A DNA stretch of 64,000 bases from JAJDXW01 sp965214795. GTDB lineage: Bacteria > Pseudomonadota > Gammaproteobacteria > HK1. Location of the stretch: NCBI GenBank assembly GCA_965214795.1, contig OZ243976.1, positions 434,001 to 498,000 of the forward strand. The letters are read 5' to 3'. The stretch's first letter is position 1; each line of letters opens with the position of its first letter. The notes below the pieces were generated by a model that was given only the letters and a program-made list of their open reading frames with translations, did not search any database and was not told the origin of the DNA. Position numbers and translations under genes: made by a program. Below, piece by piece: positions 53,261 through 61,406 of this stretch.

Positions 53261-53312
53261 GTGTGGGCAAGGCGTGGGCAACGCGCCCGCGTTGCCCACG
53301 CCTTGCCCACAC
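53261..53312. repeat. Perfect 25-bp inverted repeat (2-nt loop) inside the IS
   Basis: The left arm begins GTGTGGGCAAGGCGTGGGC and continues to 53285; after two C bases the right arm mirrors it without mismatch to 53312. It lies 60 bases after the transposase stop. It would fold into a very stable hairpin and may end transposase transcription, although no T-tract follows. Confidence 0.8.
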
Positions 53313-53487
53313 TCTCGCGCCTCTCGCCCACAAGCTCCACAGGACCAACCACCAGTGATTCAGAGAAGAACAACCGGACAACCCTTGTGCTACAAAACCG
53401 GACAGTTCTATTTGTTGCCAACACCTGCCGAGTGGAGTCGATCCCCCTTTGTAGACAACCTGACACTGTGCAGAGGAGGTGTTCACA

Positions 53488-53589
53488 ATGACGAGGACTC
53501 ATCCACCGTACGCGCCGAAGTACCGGCCCCGGATGGTCGAACCGGTTCGGGTGGGCGGAAATCGTCGCCGCACGAGGGTCTGCCGGTGA
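53488..53589 (+). mobile_element. IS3-family OrfA, N-terminal remnant
   Basis: The short frame starts MTRTHPPYAPKYRPRMVEPV, the typical beginning of an IS3-family OrfA protein, with AGGAGG eight bases upstream, and stops after 33 codons. The rest of the element is gone. It abuts the right target duplication of the IS1202-like element, so the insertion entered or neighboured older IS debris. Confidence 0.55.
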
Positions 53590-53620
53590 ATAGTCAAAAG
53601 CATCGATCTCGGCGGGGGCG

Positions 53621-54367
53621 TCAGCCCTGGCCCCGGGCGGAGCCGGGCTTCGCCACCCGCCCCGCGAAGGCGCGCGCGCCGGCCGCGACGAAGTCGTTCG
53701 CGTGGGTGTACAGGAAACGGACGCCCTTCGCCACGTAGTCGGCCACGTTCTCGTCGTCGATCAGAATCCCCACGTGGCGTCCCGCCGCGCGGGCTCTCTC
53801 GATCACCTGGTCCATCACCCGCTGCACCTCGGGGGCCCGGAAGTTGCCCCCGTGCCCCATGCTCTTGGCGAGGTCCACGGGACCGATGAAGTAGACGTCG
53901 ATTCCGTCCACGGCAAGAAAGCCGTCAAGCTCCTCGACCGCGGTGACGGTCTCGATCTGAACGGACACGAACTTGCCGGACGGGTCCCGCGGGAAGCAGT
54001 ACCGGACCGACTCGACAACCCCCGCTGCGTCGGCCGCCCGGTCCACCCTCGGCACCACCACGCCGTCCACGCCCCGGAAGAGGTACCGCTCGAGCACCCA
54101 GTCGGCGGGGCTGAACACCCGTACCACGCTCGCCATGGAGTGCAGGCGCGCGGCGCGGGCCATGTTCTCCACCGACTCGACGTCGGGGCTCCCCTGCTCG
54201 CAGTCGATGAAGACGATGTCGATCGGCTGCCTGGCGAGCACCTCGACAAAGCTCGCGGACGGGTGGTCCGCGTTCACGACGACGAGCGGTTCGTCGCGCG
54301 CGAGCTTTGCGCGCAGGCGTTCGACGGGGGTCGGACTCTCCCGCCCCGGATTCGAATGCGATGCCAT
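53621..54367 (-). CDS. HpcH/HpaI-family aldolase/citrate-lyase-like protein
   Basis: A 248-residue (beta/alpha)8 aldolase of the HpcH/HpaI family, which splits 2-keto-3-deoxy or 4-hydroxy-2-oxo acids to pyruvate and an aldehyde with a divalent metal. Matching segments are FIDCEQGSPDVESVENMAR, the metal-binding glutamate in VSVQIETVTAVEELD, and YFIGPVDLAKSMGH with its aspartate. GGAGG nine bases before ATG 54367 supports the start. It is a metabolic gene isolated in the defence island. The substrate is unknown. Confidence 0.88.
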   Translation of the reverse strand: MASHSNPGRESPTPVERLRAKLARDEPLVVVNADHPSASFVEVLARQPIDIVFIDCEQGSPDVESVENMARAARLHSMASVVRVFSPADWVLERYLFRGVDGVVVPRVDRAADAAGVVESVRYCFPRDPSGKFVSVQIETVTAVEELDGFLAVDGIDVYFIGPVDLAKSMGHGGNFRAPEVQRVMDQVIERARAAGRHVGILIDDENVADYVAKGVRFLYTHANDFVAAGARAFAGRVAKPGSARGQG

Positions 54368-54538
54368 GTGCCGACCTCCACCACTGTCCCGCCGAGGCCC
54401 CGCATTCTGCCTCCCCGGAGGGCGAATGCAATCGTCTTCCGTGCGCTGACCACCGCGGCAGCCCCGGCGCACCGGAGCTACGACCGGAACCGCGCTCGGA
54501 CCCGCCAATGACGTGAGCTTCCCGTTCGGCTGCATCCA

Positions 54539-54626
54539 CGGGGCCCACGGGACCCCCGAGGGCACGAATGAGGTCGCTCCCGCCAACCCGGTGCGGATGA
54601 TCGGCCAGCGTGGGATAGCCCTGGTG
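54539..54626 (+). repeat. Repeat B, copy 2 (~88 bp)
   Basis: About 80 percent identical to 38551-38638. It lies in the 346-base gap 54368-54713, which otherwise holds only a weak promoter-like pair (TTGCTT 54650, TATGGTGATAGT 54669) before the next operon. Confidence 0.6.
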
Positions 54627-54713
54627 CGAGGCCGGAACTGCAGCCGGAATTGCTTTTCTCCGGCGTTGTATGGTGATAGTCTGCCGCTGGATTTCTGACA
54701 GATCAAGCTTGCG

Positions 54714-55100
54714 ATGAACATCGGCAACCCGGATCGGGCGTTCGCATTCCGAGCCCTGCCCAGCGCCGAAGGAGGGCTCGCGCGGCCCGAGTTCATCATC
54801 GGCAACCCGATCGGAGTGCACCCGCGGGCGTTGCTCGACTGCGGCCGGCTCCCCGAGGCGTTGCGCGAGCGGGCCGCAGGATACGAGGATCCGGAGTCGT
54901 TCTTCGTCGAGAAGCTGGTGGAGGGCATGGCGACGATCGCGATGGGGGAGGGGATCGACAGCGTGTCGCGGAATCCCGACTCGGGGGTGGAGACGCGGCT
55001 GTATCTCGGGGGCGAGAGCGCTGACCGAAGGCGCCCCCACACGTGCATGACGGTGCGACAGGCCCGCGATTCCGCAAGACCACCGCCGAAGCTGGAGTGA
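54714..55100 (+). CDS. Hypothetical protein at the head of the ParB-like operon
   Basis: A 128-residue frame without a recognised domain (RPEFIIGNPIGVHPRALLDC, SFFVEKLVEGMATIAMGEG). It ends five bases before the ParB-like start, whose ribosome site (GGAG) lies in its last codons, which suggests it is really translated. The ribosome site of its own ATG is poor. It may be a small component of the following three-gene system or a remnant. Confidence 0.4.
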   Translation: MNIGNPDRAFAFRALPSAEGGLARPEFIIGNPIGVHPRALLDCGRLPEALRERAAGYEDPESFFVEKLVEGMATIAMGEGIDSVSRNPDSGVETRLYLGGESADRRRPHTCMTVRQARDSARPPPKLE

Positions 55101-55105
55101 TTCCG

Positions 55106-56251
55106 ATGGAATTCGAAGAGATGGAACTCGAAAGGACCAGGAAGGTGCCGGTTGAGCGGCTTCGGCTGGATCGTCGGAATCCGCGCCTGATCGGCGAGGA
55201 CGGTAACGCGTCCGATGAAGCGATTGTCGCCCAATTCTACCGCGCTGCGGAACTCGACGAGCTGCTCCAGTCGATTGCCGCCAACGGGTACATGGACATC
55301 GAGCCGTTGATCGTCATGGATGGCCCCGATGCCGGGAGCGGCGAGTTGATCGTCCTGGAAGGCAACCGGCGGCTTGCGGCGCTGCGTTTGCTGCGCGAGC
55401 CGGGATTGGCCCGCAGGATCACGGCATCGGAATGCGTGCGTATTCCAATCCCGCCTGCCGCCGACTCGGTGCGAGCAACCCTCGACGAGGTGTCGGTATA
55501 TCCGGTGGCCGACCGCGAGAGTGCTCGTGCCTTCATAGGCTTCAAGCACATCAACGGCCCGGCGAAGTGGGACGCATATGCCAAGGCCCGGTTTGCGGCG
55601 GAGTGGTACAAGGACGGGCGCCCCGCGGGCGGTCTGGCGGATATCGCCAGAGCCATTGGCGACAAGCACGACACCATCAAGCGGATGGTGTCCGCGATCT
55701 ACGTGCTGGACCAGGCCAGTACCGAAGGCTTGTTCGATATCGAGGACCGCCATACCCGGAAACTCAACTTCTCCCATCTCTACACGGCGCTTTCGCGTTC
55801 TCAGTACATGGAATACCTGGGTCTCGGCACCGGGTGGGCACGTCATGACCCCGAGCCGAACCAGGTACCCCGCGAGAAACGGGAGGAGCTTCGGAAGGTG
55901 CTTGTCTGGATCTACGGATCCAGACAAGATGACGTGCGGCCGGTAGTGCAATCCCAGAATCCCGACATCAAGCGTCTCGGCGAGGTGCTCGCGCATGCCC
56001 AAGGGCGCCACCTGCTGGAGGCAACGGGCAATCTCGACGTCGCCCACGCCAGCACCGAGCCTGTGGACAGACGTTTCACAGCATCGCTTATTCGTGCGCG
56101 TGACAACCTTAGCGACGCCGCTGGCTCGCTCAAAGCCTATGACGGACGCGACCAGTCGCTGCTCGACATCGCGGAGGACGTCAAGGAGACGGCGGAGACC
56201 GTGTACGGCCGCATGCTCAAAAAGCGACGGGAAGCGGGTGACATGGAATGA
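55106..56251 (+). CDS. ParB/sulfiredoxin-domain protein
   Basis: A 381-residue protein with an N-terminal ParB-like domain: VPVERLRLDRRNPRLIGEDG, LLQSIAANGYMDIEPLIVMD and the phosphate-binding VLEGNRRLAALRLL. Downstream is a helical part with a HTH-like GLADIARAIGDKHDTIKRMV. ParB-type domains bind CTP and/or act as nucleases and ATPases; many free-standing ones occur in defence or phage loci. Its stop overlaps the next start by four bases (ATGA), so it is coupled to the nuclease-like and methyltransferase genes. Chromosome partitioning is unlikely, as no ParA is nearby. Confidence 0.8.
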   Translation: MEFEEMELERTRKVPVERLRLDRRNPRLIGEDGNASDEAIVAQFYRAAELDELLQSIAANGYMDIEPLIVMDGPDAGSGELIVLEGNRRLAALRLLREPGLARRITASECVRIPIPPAADSVRATLDEVSVYPVADRESARAFIGFKHINGPAKWDAYAKARFAAEWYKDGRPAGGLADIARAIGDKHDTIKRMVSAIYVLDQASTEGLFDIEDRHTRKLNFSHLYTALSRSQYMEYLGLGTGWARHDPEPNQVPREKREELRKVLVWIYGSRQDDVRPVVQSQNPDIKRLGEVLAHAQGRHLLEATGNLDVAHASTEPVDRRFTASLIRARDNLSDAAGSLKAYDGRDQSLLDIAEDVKETAETVYGRMLKKRREAGDME

Positions 56252-57252
56252 CGGGCTCCCTTTGCTTTCCCCTCGATGAGGTAACGGGCGCATCGACAGA
56301 CTTCGATCGCGCGGCGGATTATCTGGAACTCACCGCGTTCTTTTCGGACGACTTCACGGCGCTTGTATCGGACTTGGCCAACCAGGCGGGCATTGGTGCC
56401 GCGGACGCCCCTGCCGACCTGGACAAGGAGATGCAAGGCGGCGAGGAGGACCTCGTTTCGAGTACCGTCACGCGCCTCGAGAATCGGCGCGAGACGCTGG
56501 GCCCGTCTGCGTATCCGTTCGATCTCGATACCCGAGGCGAAATTCTCAAGTGCAACCTGGCCCAGGGCTCTCTCGGCCACGCGGCGTACATTCTGAGCCT
56601 CGTTCTCTCGAATCTTCGGTCGGTCTCGCCGATCCTCGTCGGTTCCTGCCTGCACCCCGATGAACCGGAAACCAGGCGGCTCAGAGAATTTTTCCAGTAC
56701 TTCGCAACAGCCGCCCTGGCGTCCGATATCCAGGGCAGTGCATGGTCATTCGGATTCCCGCGGCCGGGCGGAACGGGGTTCCTGGATAAGCTGAAGCAAA
56801 TCTGGCAGACGCTGGACGACGGCTCCGTCGAGCGGCAGCCAGGAGCACCCCGACGACCGAAGGACGATCAGGTCGATGTCTTCGCGGCACGCCCGCATCC
56901 GGATCGGCTGCCTGGGTTCCCGCTGGCCGCGGCGCAGGTTGCGACCGGGGCGGATGCGAGAGCCAAATCTCTGAAGGGTCACCTCTATGCGTTCAAGAGT
57001 CGGTGGTTCGCACGGCAGCCGGTGACGGAGTTCCTCGTGTACACGGTCGTTCCGTTCGCGAGGGCCCACGACCAGTTCCTCGACGATGTTCGTGTCATGG
57101 GAAACGTACTCCACCGTCTGCGCGTACCTCGCCGCGTCGCGGAGGCGGCCCGATTGGTGAAGGCAGGCGAGACGATTGAGGGGTATGATCGGCTGGCGGA
57201 GGCCGCGCGGTGGGTCGCGGACTATCAGGGTCGAGCGAGGACGATGTCATGA
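56248..57252 (+). CDS. Restriction-endonuclease-like protein of the ParB/methyltransferase operon
   Basis: A 334-residue protein of unknown family. Residues ~205-260 read RPKDDQVDVFAARPHPD, FPLAAAQVATGADARAKSLKG, KSRWFARQPVTEFLVY, a pattern reminiscent of restriction-endonuclease-like folds (VDV...QVATG...K). The N-terminal half is acidic and helical. It is coupled by ATGA overlaps to the ParB-like gene before and the methyltransferase after it, which makes a DNA-cutting or DNA-sensing role likely. The active site is not certain. Confidence 0.6.
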   Translation: MTGSLCFPLDEVTGASTDFDRAADYLELTAFFSDDFTALVSDLANQAGIGAADAPADLDKEMQGGEEDLVSSTVTRLENRRETLGPSAYPFDLDTRGEILKCNLAQGSLGHAAYILSLVLSNLRSVSPILVGSCLHPDEPETRRLREFFQYFATAALASDIQGSAWSFGFPRPGGTGFLDKLKQIWQTLDDGSVERQPGAPRRPKDDQVDVFAARPHPDRLPGFPLAAAQVATGADARAKSLKGHLYAFKSRWFARQPVTEFLVYTVVPFARAHDQFLDDVRVMGNVLHRLRVPRRVAEAARLVKAGETIEGYDRLAEAARWVADYQGRARTMS

Positions 57253-58337
57253 GACATCGATTTCATTCGATCTGTCCGTATTTCGCCATGTTCCCGGAGA
57301 CCTTCGTCGAGAAGCATCTCGCCGCGAGTCCGCATCGAGGCGTCGTCTTCGATCCCTTCTGCGGACGGGGCACTGCGGTGTTTCAGGCGCTTCTGCAGAA
57401 TCGAGATGCGGCCGGCTGCGATGTAAACCCGGTGGCAGTATGTATCTCCGGCGCAAAATGTGACCCACCTGGGCAGTCCGAGGTCGAAGCGCGCCTGGCG
57501 AAACTGCGCCGGGGATTCTGCGCGACCGACGAGAGGGAGTGGGATGAGGCGTACCCAGAGTTCTTCGGGCTCTGTTTTCACCGCGACACGCTACCGCAGA
57601 TTCTCTATCTGAGGTCAGTGCTCGATTGGCGGTGCCGAAAGGATGACCGGTTCATCGCCGCGCTCTGCCTGGGTGCGTTGCATGGCGAATCCCATCGGTC
57701 GCCAAACTGTTTCAGCAACCGCATGCCGCGTACCATCAGCACGAAACCCGGCTATTCGGTGCGCTGGTGGCAAGAGAAAGGGTACCTGCCGCCGTCGCGC
57801 AACGTGTTCGATATTCTCGAACGGATGATCGAGTATCGGTTCCGAACCCGTCCTCCCGAGAGAGGCGGCAGCGTGACCGAAGCGGATGCGCGGCGGTCCG
57901 GGGATGCATTTCCGAGACTGAGGGGTCGCGTCACCGACGTCATCACCTCGCCGCCCTATCTCGATACAACGAACTACCGCGAGGATCAGTGGCTGCGTCT
58001 GTGGTTTCTCGGCGGCAAGCCCCTGACTACCTACGACCGCGGTGATGATCGGCACTACAGCAAGGACATGTACTGGGAGTTCCTGCAGGCGTCCTGGAAA
58101 GGCCTCGCTCCGTTGCTGGCCGAACGGGTGCGGTTGGTCGTCCGTATCGGCGGGCGTCGCTTGTGCAAGGACGAGCTTCGCGATGGACTCCTGCATTCGT
58201 TGTCGGACGGCTTGAACCGAAGGGTGCGACTCGCTGACACCGGTATCAGCTCGAAGGTCGGCAACACGCAGGCGAATGTATTTCGGGGAGCGAAGACATC
58301 GCAGATCACCGAGCATGATTTCTCATTTACCGCATAG
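57249..58337 (+). CDS. DNA methyltransferase (SPPY type)
   Basis: A 362-residue amino-methyltransferase. The SAM-binding motif VVFDPFCGRGTAVFQAL comes first (about residues 30-46) and the catalytic motif VITSPPYLDTTNY later, so the order is that of alpha/zeta-like enzymes making N4-methylcytosine or N6-methyladenine. ATG 57249 overlaps the previous stop by four bases. It is the last gene of the ParB-like/nuclease-like/methyltransferase set and presumably protects or marks host DNA. Confidence 0.85.
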   Translation: MRHRFHSICPYFAMFPETFVEKHLAASPHRGVVFDPFCGRGTAVFQALLQNRDAAGCDVNPVAVCISGAKCDPPGQSEVEARLAKLRRGFCATDEREWDEAYPEFFGLCFHRDTLPQILYLRSVLDWRCRKDDRFIAALCLGALHGESHRSPNCFSNRMPRTISTKPGYSVRWWQEKGYLPPSRNVFDILERMIEYRFRTRPPERGGSVTEADARRSGDAFPRLRGRVTDVITSPPYLDTTNYREDQWLRLWFLGGKPLTTYDRGDDRHYSKDMYWEFLQASWKGLAPLLAERVRLVVRIGGRRLCKDELRDGLLHSLSDGLNRRVRLADTGISSKVGNTQANVFRGAKTSQITEHDFSFTA

Positions 58338-58700
58338 GGTGAGGCGGCCTCGCCGGAATCTGTCAACGACATCGAGACACCGGTAGTCACGATTCAGTGA
58401 GCACTGTGCGGTATTGTTGCCGCGGTCGGTGGGTTGTTCCGGGCCTCTTCGGGGAGGGCCTGGGGCTTTGGGGATGCGTGAACGAAGCGTTCCGGGCGCT
58501 GCGACCCTGCCACGCGCAGCGTGCGTTCGCCATGCCCACCCGGATAGCGGAGCCGATGAGCGCCCGCCGCGCGCATGGCTGAGACGCGATTCCGCGAAGA
58601 TGCCGGCCGACGGCACGCTGCTCGACGACGACGACGAGTCGTCCTACAAGTTGATGGAACGATGCGCCCTGAACGAGCTCCGGGCCAACGGGACGACAGC
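58338..58700. other. Intergenic region before the drmD fragment
   Basis: No complete gene is seen. The last ~35 codons of a frame ending at 58704 (DGTLLDDDDESSYKLMERCA) overlap the drmD start by four bases and may be the tail of a lost upstream DISARM gene, but this is weak. Confidence 0.4.
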
Positions 58701-59894
58701 ATGACGGCGCTCTCTCCCGAACCCGGCCGACCCGAGCCCGGCCGGGTCGCCCTGGTTCGCCAGCGCCGCTACCTCGTCGAGAACGTGACGCCGCCTCCGT
58801 CACCCGGTGAAGCCAGGCTCGTCGATCTTTCCTGCCTCGACGACGACGCGCAGGGCGAACCGTTGTCGGTGCTGTGGGAGCACGAGCTCGACGCCCACGT
58901 GCTCGAGGACGACGGCTGGTCCGCCGTGGCCGACAAGGGCTTCGACGATCCGGCGCTGTTCGCCGCCTATCTCCGCACGGTGTCGTGGAACTGCGTGACG
59001 GCGACCGACCCGAATCTTTTCCAAGCGCCCTTCCGCGCCGGCATCCGCATCGACGCCTACCAGCTCGACCCGCTGCGCAAGGCGCTTCGGCTGCCGCGGG
59101 TCAACCTGTTCATTGCCGACGACGTCGGGCTCGGCAAGACCGTCGAGGCCGGTCTCATCGCCCGCGAGCTGCTGTTGCGCCGCCGCATCGACCGGATCGT
59201 CGTCGCGTGCCCTCCCGCGATGCTCGACCAGTGGCAAGACGAGATGGAGGCGCGTTTCGGCCTCGCATTCACCATTCTCGACCGAGCCTACGTCGCGCGG
59301 ATGCGCCGCGAGCGCGGTTTCTCGGTCAATCCCTGGACCACCCACTCCCGCTTCCTGATCTCCCATCGCCTGCTTGTCGACGAGACCTACGCCTCGGGTC
59401 TGCGCGACTGGCTTGGAGCGTTCGCGCCGCAAACCCTCCTGATCCTCGACGAGGCGCACAACGCCGCACCCGCGAGCAGCGCACGCTACGCCATCGACTC
59501 GCAGATCACCCGCGCGATCCGCGACCTCGCGCCCCGGTTCGAACACCGCCTGTTCCTGTCCGCGACGCCACACAACGGGCACTCGAACAGCTTCTCCGCC
59601 CTGCTCGAAATTCTCGACCCGCAGCGATTCTGTCGGGGGGTCCGCGTGCTCAAGGGTCAGCTCGACGAGGTGCTGGTGCGGCGCCTCAAGTCCGACATCC
59701 GGGCGCTCGGGGGCGGCTTTCCCAGGCGCACCGTGGTCCCGGTCGAGATCGGCGGGCTGCCGCCGGATGCGCCCGAGCTCGTCTTGCCGAGGATGCTCGA
59801 CGCCTACCGGCTGGAGCGCGAGAAGCGGCTCAGGTACGAATCGCGGTCTCGGCAAACCGCCGGTGCGCTTGTCGTCGGCGGAAGAAATAGTTGA
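58701..59894 (+). pseudogene. drmD: DISARM-type SNF2 helicase DrmD, truncated
   Basis: The first ~380 residues of a SNF2-like helicase of the DrmD kind (DISARM class 1 phage defence): VRQRRYLVENVTPPP, QAPFRAGIRIDAYQLDPLRK, Walker A FIADDVGLGKTVEAGL, DEAH-type LILDEAHNAAP and motif III FLSATPHNGHSNSF. After LEREKRLR at about 59838 the sequence changes into DNA that carries a transposase remnant on the other strand, and the frame stops at 59894. The second motor domain and the C terminus are missing, and no drmA, drmB, drmC or drmMI is in the window. It is probably non-functional. Confidence 0.8.
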
Positions 59895-59899
59895 CGCTG

Positions 59900-60170
59900 A
59901 CCACGGTGGCGCTTGACGGCGGTGTTGGCGTAGGCGTCGAGGCGGGTGGAGGTGCCTGCGGGCTTGGCATCGTGGACGACCTCGATGGGACGCGAAGGCG
60001 GTGCGTCGGGGTCGTAGCGCAAGGTGACGGATTGGCCGACGAGCACGGCGTGGACCTCGTAGAGCCGACCGTGGAGGCTGACGGTGCGGTCTTTCATCAC
60101 GCAGCGTTTGGCCTCGAAGAGGAAGAGGTCGTCGAGGTCAAGGCGGTGGTCGGGGGAGCGCACGTTGTGG
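59900..60170 (-). mobile_element. Transposase remnant (rve/Mu-type C-terminal domain)
   Basis: A minus-strand frame encodes ~90 residues of a DDE transposase C-terminal domain: RSPDHRLDLDDLFLFEAKR, KDRTVSLHGRLYEVHAVLVG, TLRYDPDAPPSRPIEVVHD, AGTSTRLDAYANTAVKRH. The catalytic core is missing. It directly follows the break in drmD and precedes the ubiquitin-like operon, so this element probably caused the truncation. Confidence 0.65.
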
Positions 60171-60305
60171 GCGCTGAGCACCCATGGGTCGATCAGGTTG
60201 GCGTTGCCTGGAAGAACTGCTATGATTGGCATAATCACACACCCTTGACAGATGGCCACGCAACCACGACACTACGATCCAAGTTCTGATCTGGAGGATG
60301 TCCAG

Positions 60306-60500
60306 GTGGCGAAAAAACCGACGATCCACGAGCTAGAGCAGCTTCTGGAGTCCGAAGAGGACACGCCGATCGAAATCCTGCCGAACGGGGAGATCCGCGC
60401 TCGGGGAGGGAGCGATGCGGCGGAACGGGACTTCAAGAAGCCCCTGACGATGCGAGAGGACTTGGGCGGGGAGTACCACTGTGGGAGTCCGCGAGCATGA
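60306..60500 (+). CDS. Small protein heading the ubiquitin-like conjugation operon
   Basis: A 64-residue protein starting at GTG 60306 (GGAGG eight bases upstream). An upstream ATG at 60252 would add 18 residues but overlaps a TTGACA (60245-60250) that could be a -35 box. The sequence KPTIHELEQLLESEEDTPIE then ILPNGEIRARGGSDAAERD and TMREDLGGEYHCGSPRA is acidic and helical at first. It holds two Gly-Gly sites. Its stop overlaps the E2-like start by four bases. It is the only candidate in the operon for a modifier, but no beta-grasp fold can be seen; it may instead be an adaptor. Confidence 0.6.
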   Translation: MAKKPTIHELEQLLESEEDTPIEILPNGEIRARGGSDAAERDFKKPLTMREDLGGEYHCGSPRA

Positions 60501-60871
60501 ATGTGGCGAGAGTGCGCCGCGAGATCGCAGATGCTGGCCAGTACTTCGACTACGTGGAGGGTCACCCGACCGTTGATGGAGGCGTGATGGCCCTGATCGC
60601 CTTGGAGACAAGCAGGCACGTATACACGATGTCCGTCTCCTTCCCGGACAACTATCCGAACAGGATGCCGGAAGTGCACGTGAGGAGGCCAATATTGCGG
60701 CCATCACCGCACAGGTATCCGAACAACAGGATCTGCTTCTTGCATCCGCACATGTGGAACCCCGGACGCCACGACCTGACGTTCGTGATTCAGCGAGCGG
60801 CAAAGTGGCTGGCGAAGTACGAGGTCTACCAGCAGACAGGCACTTGGCCTGGTGCCGGGATAGCGCACTAG
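60497..60871 (+). CDS. E2-like (ubiquitin-conjugating-fold) protein 1
   Basis: A 124-residue single-domain UBC-like protein. It has the E2 pattern SFPDNYPNRMPEV (residues 48-60), then Cys80 in NNRICFLHPHMWNPG at the catalytic position, and the bacterial E2 ending WLAKYEVYQQTGTWPG. It would carry the activated modifier as a thioester from the E1-like protein at 61403. It is coupled to the small gene before it (ATGA) and five bases from the next gene. Confidence 0.85.
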   Translation: MNVARVRREIADAGQYFDYVEGHPTVDGGVMALIALETSRHVYTMSVSFPDNYPNRMPEVHVRRPILRPSPHRYPNNRICFLHPHMWNPGRHDLTFVIQRAAKWLAKYEVYQQTGTWPGAGIAH

Positions 60872-60875
60872 TCCG

Positions 60876-61406
60876 ATGCATATTGAGTTCAAGCCGTTGT
60901 CGATGATGGCCTTGCGCAGCAGGCCGGGTGAGGTGCTCGATGCGGTCTCCCGGGGAGGTACCTCGTTCCTCATTGAGCGAAACGGGCAACAGATGGCCTG
61001 TCTCGTGCCGATCTCGTGCTTTCTTCCAGACATTCAGACGTCCCGCATGACGGCGGAACTCGACAGAATCGTCGATTCGAACGAGCACTGCCGGGTCGCG
61101 ATCAGCGACGAGCGGGAGATACAGCTTATTTTCCACGAGTTCAGTGGCGAGACTCGCGTCGAGGTGACGGTGACGCTGCCGCACGGTTATCCGAACAAGG
61201 CGCCAGTGGTTTCCGCAGCCCCGATCGAGGATGGATGCCCGCACCGGTGGTCAGACGGAACGCTTTGCGTCTACGGCGCCATAGCGGTGTGGAACCCAGG
61301 GAAGCACGACGTGATGCACACGGTCGCCCTGTTCAGGCGGTGGATGCAGCACTACTCGGCTTGGCGGCAGACGGGGAAATGGCCAACGGAGGGGACAGAG
61401 GCATGA
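60876..61406 (+). CDS. Phd/YefM antitoxin domain fused to an E2-like domain
   Basis: A 176-residue fusion. Residues 1-52 form a Phd/YefM-like antitoxin domain (FKPLSMMALRSRPGEVLDAV, FLIERNGQQMACLVPIS). Residues ~60-176 form a second UBC-like domain: VTLPHGYPNKAPVV, Cys131 in DGTLCVYGAIAVWNPGKHD, and WMQHYSAWRQTGKWP. Both E2-like proteins of this operon keep the cysteine. The antitoxin part could bind DNA and autoregulate the operon or recruit a toxin as a conjugation target; neither is shown. Its stop overlaps the E1 start by four bases. Confidence 0.8.
   Translation: MHIEFKPLSMMALRSRPGEVLDAVSRGGTSFLIERNGQQMACLVPISCFLPDIQTSRMTAELDRIVDSNEHCRVAISDEREIQLIFHEFSGETRVEVTVTLPHGYPNKAPVVSAAPIEDGCPHRWSDGTLCVYGAIAVWNPGKHDVMHTVALFRRWMQHYSAWRQTGKWPTEGTEA

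Larger units (their letters stand above)
51919..53423 (+). mobile_element. IS1202/ISNCY-like insertion sequence (~1.5 kb) with 15-bp target duplication
   Basis: The element is flanked by the direct repeat CCTGCCGAGTGGAGT at 51904-51918 and 53424-53438. Just inside lie imperfect terminal inverted repeats, each carrying CAAATAG, CTGTCCGGT, TTGTAGCAC and GTTGTCCGGT. It encodes one transposase (51993-53201) and a strong hairpin (53261-53312). The duplication length resembles the 15-18 bp I recall for the ISTde1 subgroup of the IS1202 family. Intact ends and duplication indicate recent movement. Confidence 0.8.

Noticed and set aside
55106..56251. Chromosome or plasmid partition ParB
   Set aside because: No ParA and no parS-like repeats are nearby, and the gene is locked into an operon with a nuclease-like protein and a methyltransferase.
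57249..58337. Methyltransferase as DISARM DrmMI next to drmD
   Set aside because: The protein is only 362 residues, is coupled to the ParB-like operon, and is separated from drmD by 363 bases; DrmMI is much larger.
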